Source: Bradyrhizobium lupini
GTDB taxonomy: Bacteria; Pseudomonadota; Alphaproteobacteria; Rhizobiales; Xanthobacteraceae
Length of the DNA: 64,000 nt
Direction: 5' to 3'
NCBI RefSeq assembly: GCF_040939785.1
Contig: NZ_CP162553.1
Span: forward strand, 558,001-622,000
Shown here: in pieces, positions 25,629-34,951 of the stretch
How the letters are laid out: each line of letters opens with the position of its first letter
How positions within the stretch are numbered: the stretch's first letter is position 1
Notes under the pieces: generated by a model
What the model saw: the letters and a program-made list of their open reading frames with translations, nothing else
Told to the model about the DNA's origin: nothing
Databases searched by the model: none
Program-made: the position numbers and the translations under genes

Positions 25629-27119
25629 ATGGTCGACAAGCAACGCATCATTCCGCTGATCGTAGCCACTGCTCTCTTCATGGAGAACATGGACTCGACG
25701 GTGATCGCCACGTCGCTGCCCGCGATTGCGGCCGACATCGGCACCAGCCCACTGACGCTCAAGCTCGCGATCACTTCCTATCTGCTGTCGCTTGCGGTCT
25801 TCATCCCGGCGAGCGGCTGGACCGCCGACCGGTTCGGCGCGCGCCTGGTGTTTGCGATTGCCGTCGGCGTGTTCATGGTCGGCTCGGTCGGCTGCGCGCT
25901 CTCGACATCGGTCACCGATTTCGTGTTCGCGCGCATCCTCCAAGGCATGGGCGGGGCAATGATGACGCCGGTCGGGCGCCTCGTGCTGCTGCGGTCGGTC
26001 GACAAGAGCGCGCTGGTCAACGCGATGGCGTGGGTGACGGTCCCTGCCCTGATCGGCCCCGTGATCGGGCCGCCGCTCGGCGGCTTCATCACCACCTACG
26101 CGTCATGGCACTGGATCTTCCTGATCAACATCCCGATCGGGCTGCTCGGCATCTTCATGGCCTTGCGCTTCATCGATCCCATCAAAAGCGAGGAACGAGA
26201 GCCGTTCGACCTCTACGGCATGGTGCTCGCGGGCCTCGGGCTCGCCGGCATCGCCTTCGGGCTGTCGGTCGCCGGACTCAATCTGCTGCCATGGAGCACG
26301 GTTGCCGCCCTGGTCGTCGGCGGATCGATCTCGATGACGCTGTATGTCCTTCACGCGCGGCGAACGGGGTCGCCGGTGCTGGACTTTACGCTGCTGAGGC
26401 TGCCGACACTGCGCGCGGCCGTTCTCGGCGGCTTCATGTTCCGGCTCGGCATCGGCGCGCTGCCGTTCCTGCTGCCACTGCTGATGCAGATCGGATTCGG
26501 CCTCTCGCCGTTCAAGTCCGGCCTCGTCACGTTTGGCTCCTCGCTCGGCGCCATGGGCATGAAGGCGCTGGCCGCGCGCATCATCCGCGCCTTCGGCTTC
26601 CGCAACCTGATGACGGTGAACGCGATCATCAGTGCGGTTTTCCTGGCCGCCTGTGCCCTCTTCACCGTGACGACGCCCCTGCTGATCATCATGATCATCC
26701 TGGTGGTCGGCGGCTTCTTCCGTTCGCTCGAGTTCACCGCGATCAACACGGTGGCCTATGCCGAGGTCGAGCAGGCGCAGATGAGCCGCGCCACCACGCT
26801 CGTCAGCGTCAACCAGCAGCTCGCGGTCTCGGCCGGCGTCGCGGTCGGCGCCGCCTCCGTGGAGACGACGATGTGGTTCAGCCACGTCAGCGAGCTCGAC
26901 GCCACCGTGTTTGCGCCGGCCTTTCTCGTGATCGCCCTGACTTCGGCGGCGTCGAGCTGGTTCTTCTGGCAGATGCCCACCGATGCCGGCCACGAAGTTT
27001 CCGGCCGCAAAGCGGTGGAGATCGCGAGCCGCAAAGGTGCCGGCAAGGGCGCGGCCAAGGCGGCCGTCAAGGCGGCGACCGAGGATACGCAGGATGTGCG
27101 GGATCAGCGGCTGGGCTAG
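25629..27119 (+). CDS. MFS transporter, DHA2 (14-segment) drug exporter type
   Basis: 496 residues from ATG 25629; earlier codons of the frame lack membrane character. Starts with MENMDSTVIATSLPAIAADI, the DHA2 signature in segment 1 (D in the membrane), followed by GWTADRFGARLVF (motif A) and GPPLGGFITTYASWHWIFLI (motif C), typical of proton-driven antiporters such as EmrB. C-terminal tail is rich in Lys/Ala (KGAGKGAAKAAVKAATED) and overlaps the end of rlmE on the other strand by 53 bases. Confidence 0.9.
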   Translation: MVDKQRIIPLIVATALFMENMDSTVIATSLPAIAADIGTSPLTLKLAITSYLLSLAVFIPASGWTADRFGARLVFAIAVGVFMVGSVGCALSTSVTDFVFARILQGMGGAMMTPVGRLVLLRSVDKSALVNAMAWVTVPALIGPVIGPPLGGFITTYASWHWIFLINIPIGLLGIFMALRFIDPIKSEEREPFDLYGMVLAGLGLAGIAFGLSVAGLNLLPWSTVAALVVGGSISMTLYVLHARRTGSPVLDFTLLRLPTLRAAVLGGFMFRLGIGALPFLLPLLMQIGFGLSPFKSGLVTFGSSLGAMGMKALAARIIRAFGFRNLMTVNAIISAVFLAACALFTVTTPLLIIMIILVVGGFFRSLEFTAINTVAYAEVEQAQMSRATTLVSVNQQLAVSAGVAVGAASVETTMWFSHVSELDATVFAPAFLVIALTSAASSWFFWQMPTDAGHEVSGRKAVEIASRKGAGKGAAKAAVKAATEDTQDVRDQRLG

Positions 27120-27813
27120 TGCTCCACCTCGTCGTTGCGAGCCCCCGAAATCCCGTCGCGAGAACGTAGCGCTCCGAGGAATCCGCACGGCTTGCGGCCG
27201 GCTTGACGTGACGCACCGTGGCGAAATCGCGCTTGAGCTGGGCGAGCAGTTCGGCGTCGGCGCCACTCTGGAACGCCTTCGCCAGGAAGGTCCCGCCCGG
27301 CCTCAGCACATCGCAGGCGAACGCGGCAGCGGTCTCGATCAGGCCGACGATGCGAAGCTGGTCGGTCTTGCGATGACCGGTGGTGTTGGCAGCCATGTCG
27401 GACATGACAATGTCGGCGCCGCCGTCGAGCATGGCCTTGAGCTTGTCCGGCGCGTCATTGTCCATGAAGTCGAGCTGCGCGAACTCGACGCCGGCAATCT
27501 CGGGGATTTCGAGCAGGTCGATCGCGATGACCTTGCCCTTGCCGTCGACCGAGCCGACGCGCTTGGCGGCAATCTGGCTCCAGCCGCCCGGCGCGGCGCC
27601 GAGATCGACCACAGCCATGCCGTGCTTCAGCAGCCGGTATTTGTCATCGATCTCGAGCAGCTTGAACGCGGCGCGCGAGCGATAGCCCAGCGCCTTCGCC
27701 TTCACCACATAGGGATCGTTGAGCTGCCGCTCCAGCCAGAGCTTCGACGACAATTTGCGCTTGCCGTGGGTCTTGACCTGGACGTGCAAACGGCCGGTGG
27801 TGTCCTTGACCAT
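27067..27813 (-). CDS. rlmE: 23S rRNA (uridine-2552-2'-O)-methyltransferase
   Basis: 248 residues. Methylates U2552 in the A-loop of 23S rRNA during late 50S assembly. RrmJ/FtsJ fold: LGYRSRAAFKLLEID, SAM loop VVDLGAAPGGWSQIAA near residue 70, and the K-D-K-E tetrad with MSDMAANTTGH and FLAKAFQSG. The conserved protein usually ends close to SERYVLATGFRG; here about 25 more residues (to PRSPP) follow, antisense to the MFS end. Starts one base after the ppx stop, so co-transcribed. Confidence 0.95.
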   Translation of the reverse strand: MVKDTTGRLHVQVKTHGKRKLSSKLWLERQLNDPYVVKAKALGYRSRAAFKLLEIDDKYRLLKHGMAVVDLGAAPGGWSQIAAKRVGSVDGKGKVIAIDLLEIPEIAGVEFAQLDFMDNDAPDKLKAMLDGGADIVMSDMAANTTGHRKTDQLRIVGLIETAAAFACDVLRPGGTFLAKAFQSGADAELLAQLKRDFATVRHVKPAASRADSSERYVLATGFRGLATTRWSTSPAADPAHPAYPRSPP

Positions 27814-27814
27814 C

Positions 27815-28882
27815 TCACCAGCTCCTGAGCGCGCCGTCTTCGCGCATCATCTCGACCAGCATGCCTTCGCGCAAGCCCCGGTCGGCGACGCGCAGGCGTG
27901 GCAGCGGAAAGGCGCGGCGGATCGCGTCGAGGATGGCGCAGCCGGCCAGGACGAGATCGGCGCGCTCAACGCTAATGCAGCTGTTCGCGGCGCGCTCCTC
28001 GTAGCTCATGCCAAGCAGCTTGTTAATGGTCGCGGTGACGTCGGTATCGTTCATCCAGACGCTGTCGATGCGGCGGCGGTCGTAGCGCGCGAGGTTGAGA
28101 TGGATGCCGGCGAGCGTCGTCACAGTGCCTGACGTGCCGAGCAGATGCATATCAGTGAGATCGCCGCCATGCTGTTCGGCGAACGGCGCGATGTGATGGG
28201 CGACCTCGCGCTCCATCGCGGCGTAGATCTCGGGCGTCACGTCGCGGCCCCCGAACTGCTCGGCAAGCGTGACCACACCGAACGGGATCGACATCCAGGC
28301 TTTGATGCGCGGCTCCGGATTTGCGGCGTCGCGCTCGATCCGTACCAGCTCGGTCGAGCCGCCGCCGATGTCGAACAGGATTGCGCCGCGCCCCCTGGGA
28401 TCGACCAGCGGCGAGCAGCCGAGCACGGCAAGCGCCGCCTCGGTCTCGCGGTCGATTACCTCGAGCTCGATCCCGGTCTCGGCAGCGACGCGGCTGCGAA
28501 AGCCTTCGGCATTCGAGGCGGCGCGGCACGCTTCGGTGGCGATCAGCCGCAGCCGCCGCGCTTTGCGCAGGTTGATCTTGTCGCGGCAGATGCCAAGCGC
28601 CACGATGGCGCGTTCGATCGCGGCCTCGCTGATGCACCCGGTTGCCGAGACGCCCTCGCCGAGCCGGATGATGCGCGAGAAGGAATCGACCACGCGAAAG
28701 CCGTCGTGGGTCGGACAGGCGATCAGGAGCCTGCAATTGTTGGTGCCGAGGTCGAGCGCCGCGTAGACGCCGGTTCCCGGCACTTGCGCGCCGACGGCCG
28801 GTTCAGTGGCGAACGCCGCCGCCATCGACCCCAGCTCACCGTGCGGCGCAAGGCCGTCGCGGAGCCGCGTGTGGTCATTCAT
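27815..28882 (-). CDS. Ppx/GppA-family exopolyphosphatase/pppGpp phosphatase
   Basis: 355 residues from ATG 28882; an open frame continues to 30070 but that part is antisense to the molybdoenzyme gene. Actin-like ATPase fold: YAALDLGTNNCRLLIA near residue 40, ATEACRAASNA, LFDIGGGSTELVRI near 170 and GTSGTVTTLAGI. Hydrolyses polyphosphate or pppGpp. It has only the two core domains, without the C-terminal HD-like part of enterobacterial Ppx. First gene of an operon with rlmE, an arrangement common in alphaproteobacteria. Confidence 0.92.
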   Translation of the reverse strand: MNDHTRLRDGLAPHGELGSMAAAFATEPAVGAQVPGTGVYAALDLGTNNCRLLIACPTHDGFRVVDSFSRIIRLGEGVSATGCISEAAIERAIVALGICRDKINLRKARRLRLIATEACRAASNAEGFRSRVAAETGIELEVIDRETEAALAVLGCSPLVDPRGRGAILFDIGGGSTELVRIERDAANPEPRIKAWMSIPFGVVTLAEQFGGRDVTPEIYAAMEREVAHHIAPFAEQHGGDLTDMHLLGTSGTVTTLAGIHLNLARYDRRRIDSVWMNDTDVTATINKLLGMSYEERAANSCISVERADLVLAGCAILDAIRRAFPLPRLRVADRGLREGMLVEMMREDGALRSW

Positions 28883-29092
28883 ACAAACTGTCTTTCCGCG
28901 GCCGGTTAGGCCGATCTGGAATTGCTTTTTCGCCTGAAACATTAGCAGCGCACCAATCCTGCGCAACAACGCATCACATGGGACCATGCCCATTCGTGCG
29001 TTGTCGTGAGCGGGCCGGTGGGTTATTTTTGAGGGGTCCGGACCCCAGGCGCCCCCCAAACCGCGCATTTGCCGGCTTTTCAGGTCAATTCC

Positions 29093-31465
29093 ATGCAAGA
29101 ACACACCAAATCCTCCACGCTCGAAAACGCTATTGCACTGCAAAAATATGGCGTCGGGCAGCCGGTCCGCCGCAAGGAGGACGATACCCTGGTGCGCGGC
29201 AAGGGCCGCTACACCGACGATTTCAACCTGCCCGGCCAGGCCCACGCCGTGATCGTTCGCTCGACCCATGCCCATGGCGTCATTCGCGGCATCAACATCG
29301 ATGCAGCCAGAGCAATGCCGGGCGTGCTCGGGGTGTGGACCGGCAAAGACCTCGATGCGGCCGGCTACGGCCCCTTCACCTGCGGCCTGCCGCTGAAGAG
29401 CCGTGACGGCTCGCCCCTGCTCCAGACCAACCGCCAGCCGCTCGGAACCGACAAGGTCCGCTTCGTCGGCGATCCCGTCGCCTTCGTGGTGGCGGAGACG
29501 CTGGCCCAGGCGCGCGACGCGGCCGAGGCGGTCGAACTCGACATCGAGCCGCTGCCGGCGGTGACCGATCCCGAGGAAGCCGCAAAACCCGGCGCGCCGC
29601 AACTGTACGACCACATCCCGAACAATGTCGCGCTCGACTACCACTATGGCGACACCGACAAGGTGAACGCGGCCTTCGCCAGTGCTGCTCACGTGACCAA
29701 GGTCGACATCGAGAACACCCGCGTCGCCGTGGTCTCGATGGAGCCACGCGTTGGCCTTGCCTCCTATGACAAGAAGACCGAGCGCTACACTCTTCAGGTG
29801 CCCACGCAGGGGGTGGCAGGCAACCGTGCCAATCTCGCCAAGAATCTGAAAGTGCCGAACGAAAACGTGCGCATTCTCACCGCCAATGTCGGCGGCTCCT
29901 TCGGCATGAAGAACATCAATTACCCCGAATACATGTGCATCCTGTACGCGGCGAAGACGCTGGGACGACCGGTGAAGTGGCTGGACGAGCGCTCGACCAG
30001 CTTCCTCTCCGATAGTCACGGCCGCGCGCAGAAGATTCATGCCGAGCTCGCGCTGGACGCCGAGGGGCATTTCCTCGCCGCCAAGCTCTCGGGTTACGGC
30101 AATCTCGGTGCCTACATCACCGGCGTTGCTCCCAGTCCGCTCTCGCTCAACACCAGCAAGAACTTTTCCAGCGTCTATCGCACGCCGCTGATGGCCGTCG
30201 ACATCAAGACGGTGCTGACCAACACCACGTTGATGGGCGCCTATCGCGGCGCCGGCCGGCCCGAGGCCAACTACTACATGGAGCGGCTAATCGACCGCGC
30301 CGCGGACGAGATGGGCATCAACCGGCTGACCCTGCGGAAGCGCAACTTCATCAAGCAGAACCAGATGCCGTTCGCCGCGTCCTCCGGCGTCACCTATGAC
30401 AGCGGCGACTTCCAGGCCGTCTTCAACAAGGCCCTCGAAATCTCCGACCACGAGAATTTTGCCAAGCGCAAGAAGGAGAGCAAGAAGTCCGGCAAGCTGC
30501 GCGGCATCGCCGTCGGCTCCTATCTGGAGGTGACCGCACCTCCCGGCGTCGAGCTCGGCAAGATCGTGTTCGATCCCGATGGCTCGGTGCAGCTCATCAC
30601 CGGGACGCTCGATTACGGTCAGGGCCACGCATCCGCATTCGCGCAGGTCCTCTGCCAGCAGCTCGGCGTTCCCTTCGACAGCGTCAAGCTGGTGCAGGGC
30701 GACAGCGACATCGTCCACACCGGCAACGGCACCGGTGGCTCGCGCTCGATCACCGCGACCGGCATGGCGATCGTGGGCGCCGCCAAGCTCGTGATCGAAA
30801 AGGGCAAGCGCGCCGCCGCGCACATGCTGGAGGCCTCCGAAGCCGATATCGAATTCGAAGGCGGCAGCTTTACGATCGCCGGCACCGACCGCAGCATCGA
30901 CATCATGGAGCTCGCCAAACGCCTGCACGACAGCAAGATGCCGGAGGGCGTACCCGACAGCCTCGACGTCGATCACACCAGCGAACCGGTGCCATCAGCC
31001 TTCCCGAACGGCTGCCATGTCGCCGAGGTCGAGATCGACCCTGAGACCGGCGTCGTGCAGATCGTGCGCTACAGCGCGGTCAACGATTTCGGCACGGTGA
31101 TCAATCCGCTGCTGGTCGCGGGCCAGCTCCATGGCGGCGTGGTCCAGGGCATCGGCCAGGCGCTGATGGAGCACGTCCGCTACGACGAGAGCGGCCAGCC
31201 GATCACGGGCTCGCTGATGGACTACGCTCTGCCGCGCGCCGAGGACGTTCCGAACATGACGGTCGGCGACCACCCGGTGCCGGCCACGACCAATCCGCTC
31301 GGCAGCAAAGGCTGCGGCGAAGCCGGCTGCGCCGGCAGCCTGTCGACGGTCGTGAACGCGGTGATCGACGCGCTCTCCGAATACGGCATCAAGCACATCG
31401 ACATGCCGCTGACGCCGGAACGCGTGTGGCGCGCGATCCAGGATGCGAAGGGGAAAGCGGCGTAA
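29093..31465 (+). CDS. Xanthine dehydrogenase-family molybdopterin-binding subunit (CoxL-like, form II)
   Basis: 790 residues from ATG 29093. Large subunit of molybdenum hydroxylases. Start VGQPVRRKEDDTLVRGKGRYTDD is typical of CoxL/aldehyde-oxidase subunits. The active-site loop reads AYRGAGRPE (near residue 385), which marks form II; true CO dehydrogenase has AYRCSFR. The catalytic Glu is in GCGEAGC (near 742). Later molybdopterin contacts include GQGHASAFAQVL. No gene for the FAD (CoxM) or Fe-S (CoxS) partner is adjacent, so partners must be encoded elsewhere. Substrate unknown. Confidence 0.9.
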   Translation: MQEHTKSSTLENAIALQKYGVGQPVRRKEDDTLVRGKGRYTDDFNLPGQAHAVIVRSTHAHGVIRGINIDAARAMPGVLGVWTGKDLDAAGYGPFTCGLPLKSRDGSPLLQTNRQPLGTDKVRFVGDPVAFVVAETLAQARDAAEAVELDIEPLPAVTDPEEAAKPGAPQLYDHIPNNVALDYHYGDTDKVNAAFASAAHVTKVDIENTRVAVVSMEPRVGLASYDKKTERYTLQVPTQGVAGNRANLAKNLKVPNENVRILTANVGGSFGMKNINYPEYMCILYAAKTLGRPVKWLDERSTSFLSDSHGRAQKIHAELALDAEGHFLAAKLSGYGNLGAYITGVAPSPLSLNTSKNFSSVYRTPLMAVDIKTVLTNTTLMGAYRGAGRPEANYYMERLIDRAADEMGINRLTLRKRNFIKQNQMPFAASSGVTYDSGDFQAVFNKALEISDHENFAKRKKESKKSGKLRGIAVGSYLEVTAPPGVELGKIVFDPDGSVQLITGTLDYGQGHASAFAQVLCQQLGVPFDSVKLVQGDSDIVHTGNGTGGSRSITATGMAIVGAAKLVIEKGKRAAAHMLEASEADIEFEGGSFTIAGTDRSIDIMELAKRLHDSKMPEGVPDSLDVDHTSEPVPSAFPNGCHVAEVEIDPETGVVQIVRYSAVNDFGTVINPLLVAGQLHGGVVQGIGQALMEHVRYDESGQPITGSLMDYALPRAEDVPNMTVGDHPVPATTNPLGSKGCGEAGCAGSLSTVVNAVIDALSEYGIKHIDMPLTPERVWRAIQDAKGKAA

Positions 31466-31493
31466 AGGGCGTTCCGTCGTCGCCACAAACTCC

Positions 31494-31599
31494 GCTGTCA
31501 TCGTCCGCGAAAGCGGACGATCCAGTATTCCAGAGACGGTCGTGGGATACGGAGGAGCCTCGGCGTACTGGATTCCCCGCCTTCGCGGGGAATGACAGC
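31494..31599. repeat. Dispersed intergenic palindromic repeat, copy 2
   Basis: Begins GCTGTCAT and ends ATGACAGC. Inner hairpins CGTCCGC-GAAA-GCGGACG and CCCCGCC-TTC-GCGGGG enclose a centre similar to that at 23623-23727 (CGGCGTACTGGAT shared). Located between converging genes. Confidence 0.85.
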
Positions 31600-31627
31600 G
31601 AGTGTGAGGACGCGCTGTGCTCCTTCC

Positions 31628-32434
31628 CTACGCCGCCGCCTGCTCGCGCGGCTGGTAGATCGCGATGTGCTGGCAGTGCGCCAGCGGCGTCGTGCCGTTG
31701 GCGACCACCAGCGCGTCGAGCTCGACGAAGCGGTGGCCCTTCTTCTCGTAGTTCGCGGTGACTTTTGCCCGCGCGGTGATCTCGTCGCCGGCGCGCGCGG
31801 CTGACAGCAATTGCATGCGGCTGCCGACATGGATCCAGGGGCCGAGCATCGTGTTGTCCACCAGCACGCGGTTCATGACGCGCTGGATCAGGCCGGGATG
31901 GCCGAGCCCCTCGCCCGCGAAGATCGGATCGGTCTCACGGATGTCGGCGAGATAGTCGGCGGCATCCTGCCCGGCCCAGCGGCGCGGCGTCGTGCCCAAC
32001 CATTTGCCGGTCTCGAAGGTTGCTGGGCTGACCGGTTTGCGCTCGGCAACCGCGGGGACCTCGACATAGTCGCTCAACGACACCGCAGCCGCAGTCGCAG
32101 TTGCCTGCAGCGCCGCCGTGCCGGTGGCACAGAGCTCGGTGCGGCTGAACACCTCGATGGTGAGCAGGCCGTTGTGCTCGGTCGCATCGACGTCGGCGGT
32201 CTCGCCGTCATAGACCGGCTTGATGAAACGCGCCTCGATCAGCCCGCGCGACAGGAAATCGCGGCCCCAGCGCGACACCGGCACATGCATCATGTAGGCG
32301 AAGACGTCGACGCCGGGGACCAGCCCGCCGGAGAACCCCAAGCGGCGCGCCACTGCATCGTCATGCATCTTGTTTTCGGATTGCTTGGCCGTGTTGTAGG
32401 CCTGGACGCGATAGGTTTCGAGCCGGTTCGGCAT
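31628..32434 (-). CDS. Hotdog-fold acyl dehydratase/thioesterase-like protein (MaoC-like)
   Basis: 268 residues from ATG 32434 (MPNRLETYRVQAYNTAKQSE); earlier codons in the frame are not conserved in character. The N-terminal half has NKMHDDAVARRLGFSGGLVPG, the hotdog helix with the MaoC-style N..H.D...A...G pattern, and the C-terminal half repeats a hotdog (RMQLLSAARAGDEITARAKV), so this is probably a double-hotdog protein. Acts on acyl-CoA or acyl carriers; substrate unknown. Monocistronic. Confidence 0.75.
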   Translation of the reverse strand: MPNRLETYRVQAYNTAKQSENKMHDDAVARRLGFSGGLVPGVDVFAYMMHVPVSRWGRDFLSRGLIEARFIKPVYDGETADVDATEHNGLLTIEVFSRTELCATGTAALQATATAAAVSLSDYVEVPAVAERKPVSPATFETGKWLGTTPRRWAGQDAADYLADIRETDPIFAGEGLGHPGLIQRVMNRVLVDNTMLGPWIHVGSRMQLLSAARAGDEITARAKVTANYEKKGHRFVELDALVVANGTTPLAHCQHIAIYQPREQAAA

Positions 32435-32575
32435 GGCTTGGCTTTCCCCAATTTCTTGTTGTTTCGGCCCGATCGTAGGCCCTGAGGAACCGGGGTCAAT
32501 CCCCTCGCCTTTGCGGCCCGAATGGGGTACCACGCGGCTGCTGCGGAACCGCTTCGCAAGCCCCATCTACGGACC

Positions 32576-33073
32576 ATGACGAACCCTCAAAACACCACTC
32601 GTATCTATGTCGACGCCGATGCCTGTCCGGTGAAGGACGAGATCTATCGCGTTGCCGGCAGGCACGGCCTGCCCGTGAGCGTGGTCGCGGGCAATTTCAT
32701 CCGCGTGCCCCAGGATCCACTCATCGAGCGGATCGCCGCTGGTGCCAGCATGGACGCAGCCGATGACTGGATCGCGGAACGCGCCGGGCCCGGCGATATC
32801 GTCATTACCTCGGATATTCCGCTCGCAAGCCGCTGCGTGAAGGCCGGCGCCGATGTGATCGCGTCCAACGGCAAGGCGTTCACCGAGGAATCGATCGGGA
32901 TGACGCTCGCGGTCCGCAACCTGATGACCGATTTGCGCTCGGCCGGCGAAGTCACCGGCGGTCCGAAATCGTATTCACCGCGCGACCGCTCGACGTTTCT
33001 GTCGACGCTCGACCAGACCATCCGCCGCATTCAGCGCCGCCGCGCCGACCAGGCCGCAACAAGACAGGACTGA
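32576..33073 (+). CDS. UPF0178 (YaiI/YqxD) family protein
   Basis: 165 residues from ATG 32576. NYN/PIN-like fold: [18 protein letters not shown] at the start with two acidic residues, [20 protein letters not shown] in the middle and [19 protein letters not shown], all signatures of this family. The fold suggests a metal-dependent nuclease but no activity is established. Ends nine bases before the ABC-F gene, so likely one transcript. Confidence 0.92.
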   Translation: MTNPQNTTRIYVDADACPVKDEIYRVAGRHGLPVSVVAGNFIRVPQDPLIERIAAGASMDAADDWIAERAGPGDIVITSDIPLASRCVKAGADVIASNGKAFTEESIGMTLAVRNLMTDLRSAGEVTGGPKSYSPRDRSTFLSTLDQTIRRIQRRRADQAATRQD

Positions 33074-33081
33074 GACACCGC

Positions 33082-34887
33082 ATGGCGCCACCGCTGATTC
33101 AACTGCGCGATATCAAGCTGACCTTTGGCGGCACGCCGCTCCTGGCGGGCGTCGAACTGTCGGTTTCGACCGGCGAGCGCGTCTGCCTGATCGGCCGCAA
33201 CGGTTCCGGCAAATCGACGCTGCTCAAGATCGCCGCCGGCCTGGTCGAACCGGATGGCGGCAGCCGTTTCGTGCAGCCCGGCGCCACCATTCGCTACCTG
33301 CCGCAGGAGCCGGATTTTTCCGGTTTCTCCACCACGCTCGCTTATGTCGAGGCCGGCCTCAATGCTGGCGACGACCACTATCAGGCGCGCTATCTGGTCG
33401 AGCAGCTCGGTCTCAGCGGCGAAGAAGATCCGGCGCATGTCTCCGGCGGCGAAGCGCGCCGCGCCGCGCTGGCACGCGTGCTGGCGCCCTCGCCCGACAT
33501 CCTGCTGCTGGATGAGCCGACCAACCATCTGGATCTTCCGACCATCGAATGGCTGGAGAGTGAACTGGAGAGCCGCCGCTGCGCGCTGGTGATCATCAGC
33601 CACGATCGGCGCTTCCTCGGCAATCTCTCGCGCAGCACCGCCTGGCTCGACCGCGGCCAGATCCGGCAGATCGACCGCGGCTTCAGTGCCTTCGAGGCTT
33701 GGCGCGACGAGGTGCTCGCGGAGGAAGAGCGCGACCAGCACAAGCTCGACCGCAAGATCGTCAACGAGGAGCACTGGCTGCGTTACGGCGTCTCGGGCCG
33801 CCGCAAGCGCAACGTCAAGCGACTCGGCAATCTCCACGCGCTGCGCGACCAGCGCCGCACCCATCGCGGCGCGACGGGCAACGCCAACCTGGCGGCTGCC
33901 GAGGCCGACAAGTCCGGCAAGCTCGTCATCGAGGCCAAGAATATCAGCCGGTCCTATGGCGAGCGAAAGATCGTCGACGGCTTCTCGATCCGCGTCCAGC
34001 GCGGCGATCGCATCGGCATCGTCGGCCCGAACGGCGCCGGCAAGACCACGCTGATCGAGATGCTGACCGGCGGCAGCGCACCGGACAGCGGCAGCATACG
34101 GCTCGGCGCCAACATCGAGATGGCGACGCTCGACCAGCATCGTGAAAGTCTCGATCCGAAGACGACGCTGGCCGAGGCGCTGACCGGCGGCCGCGGCGAC
34201 CATGTCATGGTTGGCGGCAAGCCGAAGCATGTCGTCAGTTACATGAAGGACTTCCTGTTCGCCCAGGAACAGATGCGCACGCCGCTGGAGGTGCTGTCGG
34301 GCGGTGAGCGCGGCCGGCTGATGCTGGCACGCGCGCTGGCAAAACCCTCCAACCTCCTGGTGCTGGACGAGCCGACCAACGACCTCGACCTGGAGACCCT
34401 CGACGTCCTCGAGGAGATGCTCAGCGACTACGAGGGCACCGTGATTCTGATCAGCCACGATCGCGATTTTCTCGACCGCGTGGTGACGTCAGTGATCGTG
34501 CCCGAGGGCAACGGACGCTGGCTCGAATATGCCGGCGGCTATACCGACATGCTGGCCCAGCGCGGCGCCGACGTGAAGCGCGCGACCGCGAAGGCCGTCG
34601 AAGAGACGAGAGAGCAGCGATCAGCCGTGCCGTCCGGCGTCGCGAGACGACGCTTGACCTTCAACGAGCAACACGCGCTGGAGACGCTGCCCAAGACCAT
34701 CGCCAAGCTGCAGGCCGAGATCGCCAAGCAGCAGCGCTTCCTTGACGACCCCGATCTCTTTCGCAAGGATCGCAAGCGCTTCGACCAGGCCTCCGACGCT
34801 CTGACGAAGGCGCAAAAGGAACTGGCCGAGGCCGAGGACAAATGGCTGGAGCTCGAAGTGCGGCGCGAAGAGATTGAACAGGCCTAG
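33082..34887 (+). CDS. ABC-F ATPase (Uup-like)
   Basis: 601 residues, two ABC domains and no membrane segment. Domain 1: Walker A GRNGSGKST (near residue 40), signature VSGGEARRAALAR, Walker B LLLDEPTNHLD. Linker of about 80 residues rich in Lys/Arg (SGRRKRNVKRLGNLHALRDQ quoted in part: RRKRNVKRLG). Domain 2: GPNGAGKTT, LSGGERGRLMLARAL, LVLDEPTNDLD. C-terminal coiled coil (QAEIAKQQRFLDDPDLFRK) as in Uup. ABC-F proteins act on the ribosome or on branched DNA; Uup class is associated with both. Follows the YaiI-family gene. Confidence 0.92.
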   Translation: MAPPLIQLRDIKLTFGGTPLLAGVELSVSTGERVCLIGRNGSGKSTLLKIAAGLVEPDGGSRFVQPGATIRYLPQEPDFSGFSTTLAYVEAGLNAGDDHYQARYLVEQLGLSGEEDPAHVSGGEARRAALARVLAPSPDILLLDEPTNHLDLPTIEWLESELESRRCALVIISHDRRFLGNLSRSTAWLDRGQIRQIDRGFSAFEAWRDEVLAEEERDQHKLDRKIVNEEHWLRYGVSGRRKRNVKRLGNLHALRDQRRTHRGATGNANLAAAEADKSGKLVIEAKNISRSYGERKIVDGFSIRVQRGDRIGIVGPNGAGKTTLIEMLTGGSAPDSGSIRLGANIEMATLDQHRESLDPKTTLAEALTGGRGDHVMVGGKPKHVVSYMKDFLFAQEQMRTPLEVLSGGERGRLMLARALAKPSNLLVLDEPTNDLDLETLDVLEEMLSDYEGTVILISHDRDFLDRVVTSVIVPEGNGRWLEYAGGYTDMLAQRGADVKRATAKAVEETREQRSAVPSGVARRRLTFNEQHALETLPKTIAKLQAEIAKQQRFLDDPDLFRKDRKRFDQASDALTKAQKELAEAEDKWLELEVRREEIEQA

Positions 34888-34890
34888 CGT

Positions 34891-34931
34891 GCATTCCGCA
34901 AAAGTGGGCACCGCTTTTGCAAACGGGATGC
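34891..34931. repeat. Rhizobial-type intergenic palindrome
   Basis: GCATTCCGCAAAAG-TGGGCACCG-CTTTTGCAAACGGGATGC: inner stem GCAAAAG/CTTTTGC and outer GCAT/ATGC. Similar 'CGCAAAAGTGGG' hairpins are common between genes of rhizobia. No U-run follows, so not a classical terminator. Confidence 0.65.
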
Positions 34932-34951
34932 GCGCCAACTCAGAGACTTCC

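Noticed and set aside
28883..30070. Extension of the Ppx/GppA frame to 751 residues
   Set aside because: Antisense to the well-supported molybdoenzyme gene; the phosphatase fold starts near 28800.
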